This document shows positions 16,733 through 25,753 of a DNA stretch of 64,000 bases, in pieces; position 1 is the stretch's first letter, and each line of letters begins with the position of its first letter. The translations under genes were made by a program, and so were the position numbers. A model generated the notes under the pieces. That model ran no database searches. It saw nothing but the letters and a program-made list of their open reading frames with translations, and was not told where the DNA came from. The stretch is from Pedobacter sp. L105 (GTDB lineage: Bacteria; Bacteroidota; Bacteroidia; Sphingobacteriales; Sphingobacteriaceae): NCBI RefSeq assembly GCF_009765875.1, contig NZ_LMUP01000003.1, positions 62,001 through 126,000 on the forward strand. Direction: 5' to 3'.

Positions 16733-17320
16733 ATGAAAAAGTTAATTTACGTGATCGCGATTGCTGCGACAACAGTTGCCTTCCAGGCATGTAATAATAG
16801 TCCAAAAGATGCTAAACAGACTGCGGACAGCTTAAACAAAACAAAAGACACTACATCAAATGCAGCTGCCACTGGTGGAATTGCTGTGGATAAAACTGAT
16901 GCCGACTTCTCTACAAAAGCCGCAGTAGGCGGTATGGCAGAAGTTGCGTTGGGGAAGTTAGCTGCTGAAAAATCTTCTAATGCACAAATCAAAATGTTTG
17001 GCAATATGATGGTAAAAGATCATGGAATGGTTAATGATGAACTGATGGCTATTGCCAAAACAAAAAACATTACCCTTCCTGCTACCGTAGATGATGAGCA
17101 TATGAGAAAAATGGATGATCTTAAAGCAAAAACAGGTGCTGATTTCGATAAAGCTTATGTTGATGCAATGATAGATGGCCATAAAAAAACGCTTACCCTA
17201 ATGCAGGACGAAGCCAAAAATGGTAAAGATGCAGACTTGAAAGCTTTTGCTGCTAAAACAGCACCGGCAGTTCAAATGCACCTGGATGCAATTAACAAAA
17301 TTCACGATAGCATGAAATAA
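16733..17320 (+). CDS. DUF4142 lipoprotein
   Basis: Lipoprotein of 195 residues with lipobox cysteine C20 (AFQACNN) and a short Lys/Thr/Asp linker. Residues 55-195 match DUF4142, a four-helix ferritin-like bundle: the helix with FGNMMVKDHGMVNDEL, then FDKAYVDAMIDGHKKTL, and a last helix with QMHLDAINKI. The conserved histidines (in MVKDH, DGHKK and MHLD) could bind metal. DUF4142 proteins in Bacteroidota are often stress-induced envelope proteins, role unproven. A strong terminator follows. Confidence 0.9.
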   Translation: MKKLIYVIAIAATTVAFQACNNSPKDAKQTADSLNKTKDTTSNAAATGGIAVDKTDADFSTKAAVGGMAEVALGKLAAEKSSNAQIKMFGNMMVKDHGMVNDELMAIAKTKNITLPATVDDEHMRKMDDLKAKTGADFDKAYVDAMIDGHKKTLTLMQDEAKNGKDADLKAFAAKTAPAVQMHLDAINKIHDSMK

Positions 17321-17345
17321 GTCATTTGCTCCTTATGGGAGTTAA

Positions 17346-17384
17346 AAAGGTCGCGGTTATGAACAATAGCCGTGGCCTTTTTTT
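17346..17384 (+). terminator. Terminator after the DUF4142 gene
   Basis: Fifteen-base stem (17346-17360 with 17366-17380) including three G-U pairs, five-base loop, followed by a T run. Confidence 0.85.
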
Positions 17385-17430
17385 ATTTATCTTCGTCCCT
17401 TAAACATCACCGTCAATTACTGCAGTATCA

Positions 17431-18120
17431 ATGAATATTTTAATTATTGAAGATGAGGAAAGGGTTCTTGCATTAATCAAGCGGAGCCTCGAAGAAAAAG
17501 GATACACTGTTACAGCAGCATTTGATGGTTATACAGGAGAGCGGCTCGCTATCAGCAATACTTATGATTTGATTATTTCTGATATTATTTTACCTCAGGT
17601 AAATGGATTGGAGCTCTGTAAATCAATTAGAAAATTAAAACCAGAAGTGCCTATTATATTGCTTACGGCTCTGGGTACCACCGATGATAAACTGGAAGGA
17701 TTTGACGCAGGCGCGGACGATTACCTGGTTAAACCCTTTGATTTGAGGGAACTCCATGCCAGGATCACAGCCCTGCTGAAGAGGAATGGCACAAAACAGG
17801 CTGAATTGCCAACTGTACTCAAATGTGAGGATCTGGAGCTGAACCTTAAAACTAAAATCATTACACGCGGAGGAAAAGATATCAGGCTAACACCAAAAGA
17901 ATTAAAACTGCTTGAATTTATGATGCAGAACCCAAACAGGATTTTGGGTCGCAATGAGATCGCTGAAAAGGTATGGGATACTTACTTTGATACGGGGACT
18001 AATTTTATTGACGTCTATATCAATTACCTCCGTAAAAAGATTGATAAAGATTTTGCCGTTAAGCTGATTCATACCCAACCTGGCTTAGGATTTATTTTTA
18101 GAGCAGCTCATGAAAATTAA
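17431..18120 (+). CDS. OmpR-family response regulator
   Basis: Two-component regulator of 229 residues. The receiver domain (1-120) has the acidic pair E7/D8, phosphorylation site D51, T79 and K101 (LVKPFD). The winged-helix Trans_reg_C domain spans about 130-225 with RLTPKELKLLEFMMQNPNRI. It overlaps the histidine kinase gene by 11 bases, so they form an operon. TATCTTCG at 17389-17396 is a possible -7 element. The linked desaturase gene suggests a membrane-lipid or envelope response, which is inference. Confidence 0.93.
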   Translation: MNILIIEDEERVLALIKRSLEEKGYTVTAAFDGYTGERLAISNTYDLIISDIILPQVNGLELCKSIRKLKPEVPIILLTALGTTDDKLEGFDAGADDYLVKPFDLRELHARITALLKRNGTKQAELPTVLKCEDLELNLKTKIITRGGKDIRLTPKELKLLEFMMQNPNRILGRNEIAEKVWDTYFDTGTNFIDVYINYLRKKIDKDFAVKLIHTQPGLGFIFRAAHEN

Positions 18121-19477
18121 AAACCGCCTCACGTTAATCTTTACCATTTGTATCGCCTGCCTGCTGCTCATCTTTGCCCTGGTGATCTATACTTCATTCT
18201 CTAAAAACCGGGAAGACGAATATTTTAAAAGATTAAAACAGCTCGCCACTACAAAAGCCAACCTTTTACTGGACGCCAAAATTAATCCGCAGGTATTACA
18301 GCTGATCTATAAAAGCTCTTCCAGTTCAATTTTCCCGGAAGAAGTAGCTATCTATGATACTGGTTTTCATTTGTTATACCATGATGCGGTAAAGATCGAT
18401 AAAGTAAAGGAAACACCCCAAATGATACATGATATCATCAGGGATAAGGAAATAGAATTTTATCAGAATGAATTACAGGTAGTAGGGTTTCTGTATCCTC
18501 ATCAGGGAAAATTGTATGTGATCACTGCGGCCGCTACTGACGTTTATGGGTTAAAGAATTTTGCAGGACTGAAGTATACTTTACTGGCAGGTTTTTTAAT
18601 TACTATTTTCCTGGTGTTTTTTACAGGCCGTTTCCTTTCCCAGCAGGCCTTAAAACCAGTGTCAGACCTGGTAGATCATGTGGAAGAAATAACAGCGAAG
18701 AATCTGGACCTACGGGTAAATGAAGGAAATGGTAAAGATGAAATTGCCGAGCTGGCCATTACCTTTAACCGGATGCTGGACCGTCTTGAAAATTCTTTTG
18801 ATGGCCAGAAGCAATTTGTATCCAGTATTTCCCATGAACTAAGAACACCTCTGGCTACGATGCTTGGGGAATTAGAGCTGGTATTACAAAAAGAACGGTC
18901 GCCAAAAGAATATCAGGATTCTATTCAGCATGCAATGGAGGATGGGCAGAAACTGACAAAGTTATGCAACAGTCTGCTGGATTTTGCCAAAGCCAGTTAT
19001 GACCCTGCCGAAATTAGCTTTAAGGAAGTGCGACTGGATGAAATTTTAATGGAGGCCAGAAGCCAGGTGTTGGATAGTTATCCCGGATATAAGCTCAATA
19101 TATTTTTTGAGAAGGATATTGAAGATGATGATTATATTTCCATCCTTGGTAATGAATATCTGCTTAGGGTAGCTTTTGTAAATCTGATGGAAAATGGCTG
19201 TAAGTTTTCTGAGAATAAGGAGTGTCAGATTGCCATAACTTACCATGCAAACCAGGCTATTATTCGTTTTCAGGACCATGGAGTTGGCATTAATGAAGAA
19301 GAAATCCCTAATATTTTTAACCCTTTTTACCGTGGGGGGAATAAAAAATTTGCTTCCGGTAACGGAATTGGTCTTTCTCTAACAAAAAAAATAATCGACC
19401 TGCATAAAGGTATAATCGGGGTTGTTTCTAATAAAAACGATGGTTCTGTCTTTACCGCAGAGTTTCCACATGTGTAA
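18110..19477 (+). CDS. Sensor histidine kinase
   Basis: Membrane kinase of 455 residues. Helix 1 lies at about 8-29 and helix 2 at 156-176, enclosing a periplasmic sensor of about 125 residues with no recognised ligand domain. HAMP spans about 178-230. The HisKA box FVSSISHELRTPLATM places the phosphorylated histidine at H242. The ATPase domain has N-box FVNLMENGCKFS, GVGI and GNGIGLSL. It is translationally coupled to the response regulator. The desaturase gene starts about 100 bases later on the same strand. Confidence 0.93.
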   Translation: MKIKNRLTLIFTICIACLLLIFALVIYTSFSKNREDEYFKRLKQLATTKANLLLDAKINPQVLQLIYKSSSSSIFPEEVAIYDTGFHLLYHDAVKIDKVKETPQMIHDIIRDKEIEFYQNELQVVGFLYPHQGKLYVITAAATDVYGLKNFAGLKYTLLAGFLITIFLVFFTGRFLSQQALKPVSDLVDHVEEITAKNLDLRVNEGNGKDEIAELAITFNRMLDRLENSFDGQKQFVSSISHELRTPLATMLGELELVLQKERSPKEYQDSIQHAMEDGQKLTKLCNSLLDFAKASYDPAEISFKEVRLDEILMEARSQVLDSYPGYKLNIFFEKDIEDDDYISILGNEYLLRVAFVNLMENGCKFSENKECQIAITYHANQAIIRFQDHGVGINEEEIPNIFNPFYRGGNKKFASGNGIGLSLTKKIIDLHKGIIGVVSNKNDGSVFTAEFPHV

Positions 19478-19500
19478 TTTTTTAATGAAAATTTAATCTG

Positions 19501-19533
19501 TTCGTGAAATGGACAGTATAAATTCTATCTTTA
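19501..19533 (+). promoter_or_regulatory. Candidate promoter of the desaturase
   Basis: TTCG (19501-19504), 21 bases, TATCTTTA (19526-19533), one mismatch to TAnnTTTG. If used, transcription would start near 19540, which rules out the ATG at 19509 and supports the start at 19575. Confidence 0.45.
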
Positions 19534-19574
19534 CCGCGCATTTAACAAATTATAATTCTGTAAGTTGTACACCT

Positions 19575-20585
19575 ATGACAAAAAGAACAAGCTTTACCTG
19601 GTCAGACGAACGTGAACCTCACAAATTACGTACAAAGACCATTATCAAAGAACATCCTGGTATCCGGGCGCTAATTGGGCTAAATCCGTTTACTTTCCTA
19701 ATCATCCTCTTCTGTGTAGGCCTGCAGGTAGTGCTGGCATGGTTTCTAAAAGATCAATCCTGGTGGTGGAATGTAATTGCTGCCTATTGTATAGGTGCAT
19801 TTGCATGTCATACATTATACGTTTGTATTCACGAATGTTCGCATAACCTGGTGTTTAAGAACAAAAACATGAATGTGATCAGCAGTATGATTGCTAATCT
19901 TCCATTGATTTTTCCTAGTGCCGTTTCTTTTGCTAAATACCATATGAAACATCATTCGTACCAGGGTGTAGAAGAACTGGATGCGGATATGCCTTTTCGC
20001 TGGGAAGCTAAACTAATTGATAATTCAACGATTGGTAAAAGTATCTGGTTATTGTTTTATCCGATATTTCAAATGCTGCGTCCCATCCGTTTAAAAGAAA
20101 TTAAGTTATTTGATGCCTGGACTGTGGCCAACCTGATTGTTCAGATCATTTTTACAGCAGCTATTGTTTATTTCTTTGGCGTAAAAGCAGTGGTATTTTT
20201 GATTTTAAGCTTTTTCTTTTCTGTGGGTTTACATCCGCTTGGAGCAAGATGGGTACAGGAACACTTTTTAACCCATGGAGACCATCAGGAAACCAAAAGT
20301 TATTATGGCAGCATGAACATTCTGAACTTAAACGTAGGTTACCACAATGAACATCATGATTTTCCATCTATACCCTGGAATAAGTTACCTCAGTTAAAAA
20401 AACTAGCTGATAACCATTATGAGAATTTAGGTTATCATACTTCTTATACCAAATTATTGTTCCAGTTTTTATTTAACAGGGAGATTTCGGTGTATTCCCG
20501 TACAGCCCGCTCCAACAGAGGGGGGAAGACTGTGGAAGTTAAACCCGTACCTGTTCAAAATTATGCAGATACGCCTGTGATCTAA
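19575..20585 (+). CDS. Membrane fatty-acid desaturase, DES1 (dihydroceramide delta-4 desaturase)-like
   Basis: Integral membrane di-iron desaturase of 336 residues. Three histidine boxes are HECSH (86-90), HMKHH (123-127) and HNEHH (257-261). Beyond the generic boxes it shares the lineage-specific stretches of animal DEGS1 as I remember it: ANLPL.. before box 2, GLHPLGARWVQEH, YYGSMNILNLNVGYHNEHHDFPSIPW (quoted in part) and a C-terminal SVYSR. Eukaryotic DES1 puts the 4,5-trans double bond into dihydroceramide. Sphingobacteriaceae make dihydrosphingolipids, so a lipid substrate of this type is plausible but unproven. The start was moved from 19509 to 19575: the family N-terminus aligns and a promoter lies between. 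It follows a two-component system and ends at a strong terminator. Confidence 0.85.
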   Translation: MTKRTSFTWSDEREPHKLRTKTIIKEHPGIRALIGLNPFTFLIILFCVGLQVVLAWFLKDQSWWWNVIAAYCIGAFACHTLYVCIHECSHNLVFKNKNMNVISSMIANLPLIFPSAVSFAKYHMKHHSYQGVEELDADMPFRWEAKLIDNSTIGKSIWLLFYPIFQMLRPIRLKEIKLFDAWTVANLIVQIIFTAAIVYFFGVKAVVFLILSFFFSVGLHPLGARWVQEHFLTHGDHQETKSYYGSMNILNLNVGYHNEHHDFPSIPWNKLPQLKKLADNHYENLGYHTSYTKLLFQFLFNREISVYSRTARSNRGGKTVEVKPVPVQNYADTPVI

Positions 20586-20605
20586 AGTAGGAACAGAATA
20601 TATAA

Positions 20606-20640
20606 AAAGGGCACGGCTTCATCAGCTGTGCCCTTTTTTT
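20606..20640 (+). terminator. Terminator after the desaturase gene
   Basis: Thirteen-base arms AAAGGGCACGGCT (20606-20618) and AGCTGTGCCCTTT (20624-20636), one G-U pair, five-base loop and a seven-base or longer T run. Confidence 0.9.
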
Positions 20641-20703
20641 GTTCTAATTATTTTCTAATAAAATTCTAATTGACCTCTAAGAGGAAAGCTACGCTGCTAT
20701 CTC

Positions 20704-20711
20704 TACTTTTG
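20704..20711 (+). promoter_or_regulatory. -7 promoter element of the mgtA operon
   Basis: TACTTTTG, an exact TAnnTTTG match, followed by the GC-rich initiation-type sequence CCGCACC. It leaves a 5' leader of roughly 110 bases before the ATG at 20828, long enough for a control element, but no known riboswitch was recognised in it. Confidence 0.5.
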
Positions 20712-20827
20712 CCGCACCTTAAAAAAAGAAAAATGGATTCTGGCCCCAGTTATTATTACCTCGTAAAAATTTTTTAAATCTGTACAGGATCGCTGCTGCG
20801 TTTTCTGTAAGGAATAACGTTGTTAGC

Positions 20828-23524
20828 ATGAAAGTACAAAACAAAAAAATATTACCTTTTTCAAAAAATGCTGATAATGGCTTTGATCCGCAGGTAATCG
20901 CAAAACTTCGCGAAGTCGCCAGCCAGGACCTCCCTCAATTTCTTGAAGAATTAGACTCTGCTGAAGAGGGCCTTACAGAACTTCAGGTAAGTACAAAAAG
21001 AAAACATTTCGGGATCAATGAAGTGCAGCATGAAAAAGCACCGGCTTGGTATTTACAGTTGCTGTCGGCTTTTTTGAACCCTTTTATTGGTGTATTGATT
21101 ATTCTGGCGGTCATATCCTTAATCATGGATGTACTGCTGGCTGCTCCTGCAGATCGTGACTATAAAACAGTGATCGTGGTAGGAGTAATGGTCCTGCTGA
21201 GCTCTTTGCTCCGTTTCTGGCAGGAATATACCAGTAACCAGGCAGCAAAACAGCTCAAAAGTATGGTTAAAACTACGGCTGCTGTACTTCGGGATGGTTT
21301 AACCAGGCAGGAAATAGAAATCACGGCACTGGTTCCGGGAGATGTTGTTTATTTGAGTGCAGGTGATATGATCCCGGCAGACTGCCGCATGATGCAGTCG
21401 AAGGATCTTTTTGTAAGCCAGGCGATGTTAACAGGCGAATCGCTTCCTGTAGAGAAACGGTGCAGCCCTATTCCTGATGCAACACTAAAATCACCGCTGG
21501 AATTGGAAAATATCTGTTTCATGGGTACCAATGTAGTCAGTGGAACAGCAGTTGCCGCAGTAGTTTTTACAGGCAACCAAACCTATTTCGGCTCTCTTGG
21601 AAAAGCGTTGACAGGTAAACGTGCAGAAACTAGTTTTGATAAAGGAATTAATAAAGTGAGCTGGCTGCTGATCAGGTTTATGCTGGTGATGGTGCCCTTG
21701 GTATTTTTGATCAATGGATTGACAAAAGGCGACTGGATGCAGGCCCTGCTGTTTGGAATTTCTATTGCTGTAGGTTTAACCCCCGAAATGCTGCCGATGA
21801 TTGTTACTGCAAACCTGGCAAAAGGGGCGCGCAGTATGAGTAAGTTTAAGGTGATTGTTAAACGCCTTAACGCTATTCAGAATATTGGGGCAATGGATAT
21901 CCTTTGCACCGATAAAACCGGAACATTGACTATGGATAAAATTATCCTGGAGAAACACCTTAATGTGTCTGGTGATCATGATGATGAAGTATTAAAATGG
22001 GCCTATCTTAATAGCTACCATCAAACGGGCTTAAAAAACCTGCTGGATGTAGCCGTATTACAACATATAGAATTGCACGATTACCTGAAGGTAGAGGAAG
22101 ATTTTAAAAAGATCGACGAGATACCTTTTGATTTTAACCGGCGCAGAATGAGTGTGGTGCTGGAACAAAAAAATGGCAGTCATTTGCTGATCTGTAAAGG
22201 TGCTGTTGAAGAAATGCTGGAGCTTTGCAGTCACTCTTTTGATCCCGGAGAAAATCATCAGCTTCATGTAGAGCAGGATAAAGTGGTTCCCATGGATGCA
22301 AGGATGCGGAAAACCGTGTTGAATACTTCAAAAAAACTGAATGAAGAGGGGCTGCGTGTATTGTTGGTAGCCATTAAAGAATATAAGGAACAACCGTTAA
22401 ATTATTCTGTTAACGATGAAAGCAGAATGATCCTCACAGGCTTCATTGGTTTTCTTGATCCCGCCAAGCCTTCTGCAAAACCTGCTATAGAGAGCCTGCA
22501 AAGATTGGGCATCAGTATTAAGGTACTTACCGGCGACAATGAAATTGTAACCAAGAAAATATGCAGGGATGTAGGTATTCCTATCAACCATGTGATTTTG
22601 GGAAGCGACCTGGAGAAAATGTCAGATGAGGAATTATTAAAGGATATTGATCAGATCAGCATTATGGCTAAACTTAGCCCTATTCAGAAATCCAGAGTGG
22701 TTAAGTTATTGCAAGCTAAAGGCCATACCGTTGGTTTTATGGGTGATGGTATTAATGATGCTGCGGCCCTGAGAGATGCCGATGTGGGTATTTCTGTAGA
22801 TACTGCAGTAGATATCGCTAAAGAAAATGCAGATATTATTTTGCTGGAGAAAGACCTGATGGTGTTACGTAAAGGTGTAATCTATGGCAGAAGAACCTTT
22901 GGTAATATTATCAAGTATATCAAGATGACTGCAAGCAGTAATTTCGGCAATATGTTCAGCGTACTGGGCGCAAGTATTTTTCTGCCCTTCCTGCCTATGC
23001 TGCCTATTCACCTGCTGGTTCAAAATCTGTTATATGATGTATCACAAATTGCTATTCCCTGGGATAGTATGGATAAGGAATTTATTGAAAAACCGCAAAA
23101 ATGGGATGCCAATGGTATCAGCCGTTTTATGATCTTCATTGGTCCCATCAGCTCTATTTTTGACTATGCAACTTTTGCGGTATTGTACTTTGTGTTTAAA
23201 GCCAATACCACTGCTCACCAAACGCTATTTCAGTCTGGCTGGTTTATTGAAGGTTTATTGTCCCAGACCTTAATCGTTCACATGATCCGTACCAGAAAGA
23301 TTCCCTTTATCCAAAGCTGGGCTACAAAACCAGTTGTCGCATTGACAAGTTTGATCATGGTGATTGGAATTTACATTCCGTTTTCACCCATTGCCCATGC
23401 CCTAAAGCTAGAGTCACTTCCGCTAAGTTATTTTCCCTGGTTGCTGGGCATATTGTTAAGCTATTGCCTGCTTACACAATTGATCAAAACATGGTTTATT
23501 AAAAAATTTAACGACTGGCTTTAA
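20828..23524 (+). CDS. mgtA: Magnesium-transporting P-type ATPase
   Basis: P3B-type ATPase of 898 residues that imports Mg2+ across the inner membrane using ATP. The phosphorylated aspartate is D362 in CTDKTGTLTMDK, the actuator motif is MLTGESLPVEK, and the hinge motif is MGDGINDAAALRDADVGIS. The Mg-type intramembrane signatures VGLTPEMLPMIVTANLAKGA and, in the sixth helix, SSNFGNMFSVLGAS are typical of MgtA/MgtB and not of other cation pumps. Length matches E. coli MgtA (898). It heads an apparent operon with a CDF transporter (27 bases downstream) and a DUF1275 protein. Confidence 0.93.
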   Translation: MKVQNKKILPFSKNADNGFDPQVIAKLREVASQDLPQFLEELDSAEEGLTELQVSTKRKHFGINEVQHEKAPAWYLQLLSAFLNPFIGVLIILAVISLIMDVLLAAPADRDYKTVIVVGVMVLLSSLLRFWQEYTSNQAAKQLKSMVKTTAAVLRDGLTRQEIEITALVPGDVVYLSAGDMIPADCRMMQSKDLFVSQAMLTGESLPVEKRCSPIPDATLKSPLELENICFMGTNVVSGTAVAAVVFTGNQTYFGSLGKALTGKRAETSFDKGINKVSWLLIRFMLVMVPLVFLINGLTKGDWMQALLFGISIAVGLTPEMLPMIVTANLAKGARSMSKFKVIVKRLNAIQNIGAMDILCTDKTGTLTMDKIILEKHLNVSGDHDDEVLKWAYLNSYHQTGLKNLLDVAVLQHIELHDYLKVEEDFKKIDEIPFDFNRRRMSVVLEQKNGSHLLICKGAVEEMLELCSHSFDPGENHQLHVEQDKVVPMDARMRKTVLNTSKKLNEEGLRVLLVAIKEYKEQPLNYSVNDESRMILTGFIGFLDPAKPSAKPAIESLQRLGISIKVLTGDNEIVTKKICRDVGIPINHVILGSDLEKMSDEELLKDIDQISIMAKLSPIQKSRVVKLLQAKGHTVGFMGDGINDAAALRDADVGISVDTAVDIAKENADIILLEKDLMVLRKGVIYGRRTFGNIIKYIKMTASSNFGNMFSVLGASIFLPFLPMLPIHLLVQNLLYDVSQIAIPWDSMDKEFIEKPQKWDANGISRFMIFIGPISSIFDYATFAVLYFVFKANTTAHQTLFQSGWFIEGLLSQTLIVHMIRTRKIPFIQSWATKPVVALTSLIMVIGIYIPFSPIAHALKLESLPLSYFPWLLGILLSYCLLTQLIKTWFIKKFNDWL

Positions 23525-23551
23525 TATTTATATATTCATAACTCAATTCAA

Positions 23552-24940
23552 ATGGTTCAAAGTAAACAAACGATCACCACGATTTCAGTGGTTTCCAGCG
23601 CTGGTCTCTCGGCGTTGAAATTCGTCGTAGGAATAGCAACCGGCAGCTTAGGCCTGATTGCCGAAGGTGCACACTCTCTTCTTGATTTGTTATCCACACT
23701 TATCACTTTCATTGTAGTGCGTGTTTCCTCGCTTCCACCAGATGAAAATCATCCTTATGGTCATGAAAGGGCAGAATCCCTAGGTGCATTGGGAGGGATG
23801 ATCCTGTTGGCTGTTACTGCCATCTGGATCTTATACCAGTCGATCGTTAAAATTGTATGGCATCCGGAGAAACCCGAAATCACTGTCTGGTCTTTTGCGA
23901 TTATTATTATCAGTCTTCTGGTTGATTTATGGCGGGTGAGAAGCCTGAAAAAGGCAGCTGCTCATTATAAGAGTGCTTCCCTGGAATCGGACGCAGAGCA
24001 TTTTGGAAACGACCTGTTAGGGTCTATGGCTGTTTTAACAGGTCTTTTTGTAATTTTTCTTTCCAGATATATCAATTTACCGGTATGGCTGGTAGACCGT
24101 ATAGATGCTATAGCAGCATTAGGAGTCGCTTTTGCAGCGATGAAGTCTTTCTGGAACATCGGTTCACAGGCCATCAAATCGTTAATGGACAATGTTCCTG
24201 AAGATCTGATCCCAAGATTAAATGCGCTGATTGAACAGGAAGCAGGGGTAATCCCTAATACGGTGGTCACTAAAATCAGGTATGTAGGTAATTTGCCCCA
24301 TGTGGAAGTGGTGATAGGCATCAACAGGGAGCTGAATTTTGAAAAAGCACATCAGCTGACCGAGAAAATTGAACATTCAATTTCAAAGGATCTGGGCAGT
24401 GATGCACAGGTGATTGTACATGCAGAACCAACAGCAGCTTCTAATGAACCTTATTCAGTTACGGTAAGGGCTATTGCCGACAGGCTGGGATTGCGTATCC
24501 ATAACCTGCATGTTTATCTGGTAGATGAAAAAGTATGTCTGGAACTGGATATGGAGATTTCCAGTCATTTACATCTGTCAGAAGCCCACCGTTCTTCAGA
24601 GCGGCTGGAAAAAGCATTGATTGCCGAATTTAAAGCCCCTGTAACCGTCAATGTACATCTGGAACCTTTAAATGAAAAGGCGCAAAAGGCTACTCAGAAT
24701 GAACAACTGACCGCTGAAGTGCAGCAGATCATTCATTCTATCAACGACCAGATTATCCTGGATAACGTTTTGACAGTTAAAGAAGGACTTGTTTTAACGA
24801 TTAAGCTTCCCTTAGAAGATTCTTCACCATTAATAGAGGCTCACGCTATAATGTCAAATCTGGAGCGTAAAATCCGGTCAAAAATCGATAATATTGTAAA
24901 AGTTCATGTAGATCCTGAGCCAATATCTAAAAAAAGTTAA
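23552..24940 (+). CDS. Cation diffusion facilitator (zinc-type) with three C-terminal domain copies
   Basis: Metal/proton antiporter of 462 residues, well above the usual 300. Six helices occupy residues 10-215. The transport-site residues are H41 and D45 in helix 2 (HSLLD) and H150 and D154 in helix 5 (HFGND). An HD-HD site is typical of zinc-selective members, while DD-HD members also accept Fe or Cd. After the membrane part, three ferredoxin-like cytoplasmic domains appear in tandem, each ending in a similar strand: VIVHAEPT, VNVHLEPL and VKVHVDPEP. Most CDF proteins have one such domain. The gene is in the mgtA operon, 27 bases after it. Confidence 0.88.
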   Translation: MVQSKQTITTISVVSSAGLSALKFVVGIATGSLGLIAEGAHSLLDLLSTLITFIVVRVSSLPPDENHPYGHERAESLGALGGMILLAVTAIWILYQSIVKIVWHPEKPEITVWSFAIIIISLLVDLWRVRSLKKAAAHYKSASLESDAEHFGNDLLGSMAVLTGLFVIFLSRYINLPVWLVDRIDAIAALGVAFAAMKSFWNIGSQAIKSLMDNVPEDLIPRLNALIEQEAGVIPNTVVTKIRYVGNLPHVEVVIGINRELNFEKAHQLTEKIEHSISKDLGSDAQVIVHAEPTAASNEPYSVTVRAIADRLGLRIHNLHVYLVDEKVCLELDMEISSHLHLSEAHRSSERLEKALIAEFKAPVTVNVHLEPLNEKAQKATQNEQLTAEVQQIIHSINDQIILDNVLTVKEGLVLTIKLPLEDSSPLIEAHAIMSNLERKIRSKIDNIVKVHVDPEPISKKS

Positions 24941-24979
24941 GGGTAAAGGATTAAGTTTATATACTGTTAAATAGAGTTT

Positions 24980-25726
24980 ATGCTGAGAAACACTAAAGAA
25001 GCCCGATCCTTAAAGGAAAACCTGATGTTAGCCTCTTCAACAGCGTTTGTTGCGGGAATTATCAATGTTGCAGGCCTGATTGCTTTTTTTGCCTTTTCTT
25101 CTAATATTACAGGGCATGTGGCAAATCTGGCTAAGAATATTGTGGATTTTGATCTGAGTGATGTGATTTCGCTTTCTTTATGGCTGCTGGCTTTTTTTTC
25201 GGGTGCTTTTGTTTCCAGTTATATTATCAGGTCTTACAATTATAGAAGTCAATACAGGGCACATTCTTTACCTATAGTAATAGAGACCGTCGTTCTATTT
25301 ATGGTTGCGCTTTATGGTAACCACATTTACAAAGGATCACAACAGGAAAGTGAAGTGATCATAGGTTTTATCCTGTTTTCTATGGGACTGCAAAATGGAA
25401 TGGTGAGTATCATATCCGGTGGACTGGTAAAGTCTTCTCATTTAACCGGATTAATCACTGATATGGGGGCCGAAGCAGCAGAGTATATTCATCCGAAATC
25501 TAACCAGCCGGCTGTGGTAAAGAATAAACTTTATGTCAGGGTTACCATTCTGTCTTTTTATATCCTGGGAGGATTGGTAGGCGCTTACTTTTTCTACTTG
25601 TTCAAGTTTAAGGTTTTTTATGTAGCACCTGCTGTTTTGCTTACCATTTTAGCATACGATTTACTACCCTTATTTTCTCATCGAATAGCTTCTTTTTTTA
25701 AGCCGGCAGCGCATAAGGGTAAATAG
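24980..25726 (+). CDS. DUF1275 (YoaK-like) membrane protein
   Basis: Inner-membrane protein of 248 residues with six predicted helices. Family stretches are AFVAGIINVAGLIAF (residues 21-35), SSNITGHVANLAKNI (41-55), GLQNGMVSIISGG near 139-151 and a SSHLTGLITDMG motif. DUF1275 proteins are widespread and uncharacterised. It is the last gene of the mgtA-CDF run and is followed by a strong terminator, so it may work with the ion transporters, although that is only positional inference. Confidence 0.88.
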   Translation: MLRNTKEARSLKENLMLASSTAFVAGIINVAGLIAFFAFSSNITGHVANLAKNIVDFDLSDVISLSLWLLAFFSGAFVSSYIIRSYNYRSQYRAHSLPIVIETVVLFMVALYGNHIYKGSQQESEVIIGFILFSMGLQNGMVSIISGGLVKSSHLTGLITDMGAEAAEYIHPKSNQPAVVKNKLYVRVTILSFYILGGLVGAYFFYLFKFKVFYVAPAVLLTILAYDLLPLFSHRIASFFKPAAHKGK

Positions 25727-25753
25727 AAAATCTCCTTACAATTTCAACTTCTC

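Noticed and set aside
19509-19574. Upstream ATG as desaturase start
   Set aside because: It would lie upstream of the probable promoter and adds 22 residues that do not align to the family N-terminus.
20641-20720. M-box-like words (GGAAAGCTACGCTGCT) upstream of mgtA
   Set aside because: They lie upstream of the exact -7 promoter element TACTTTTG and so would not be in the transcript; the rest of the M-box consensus is also missing.
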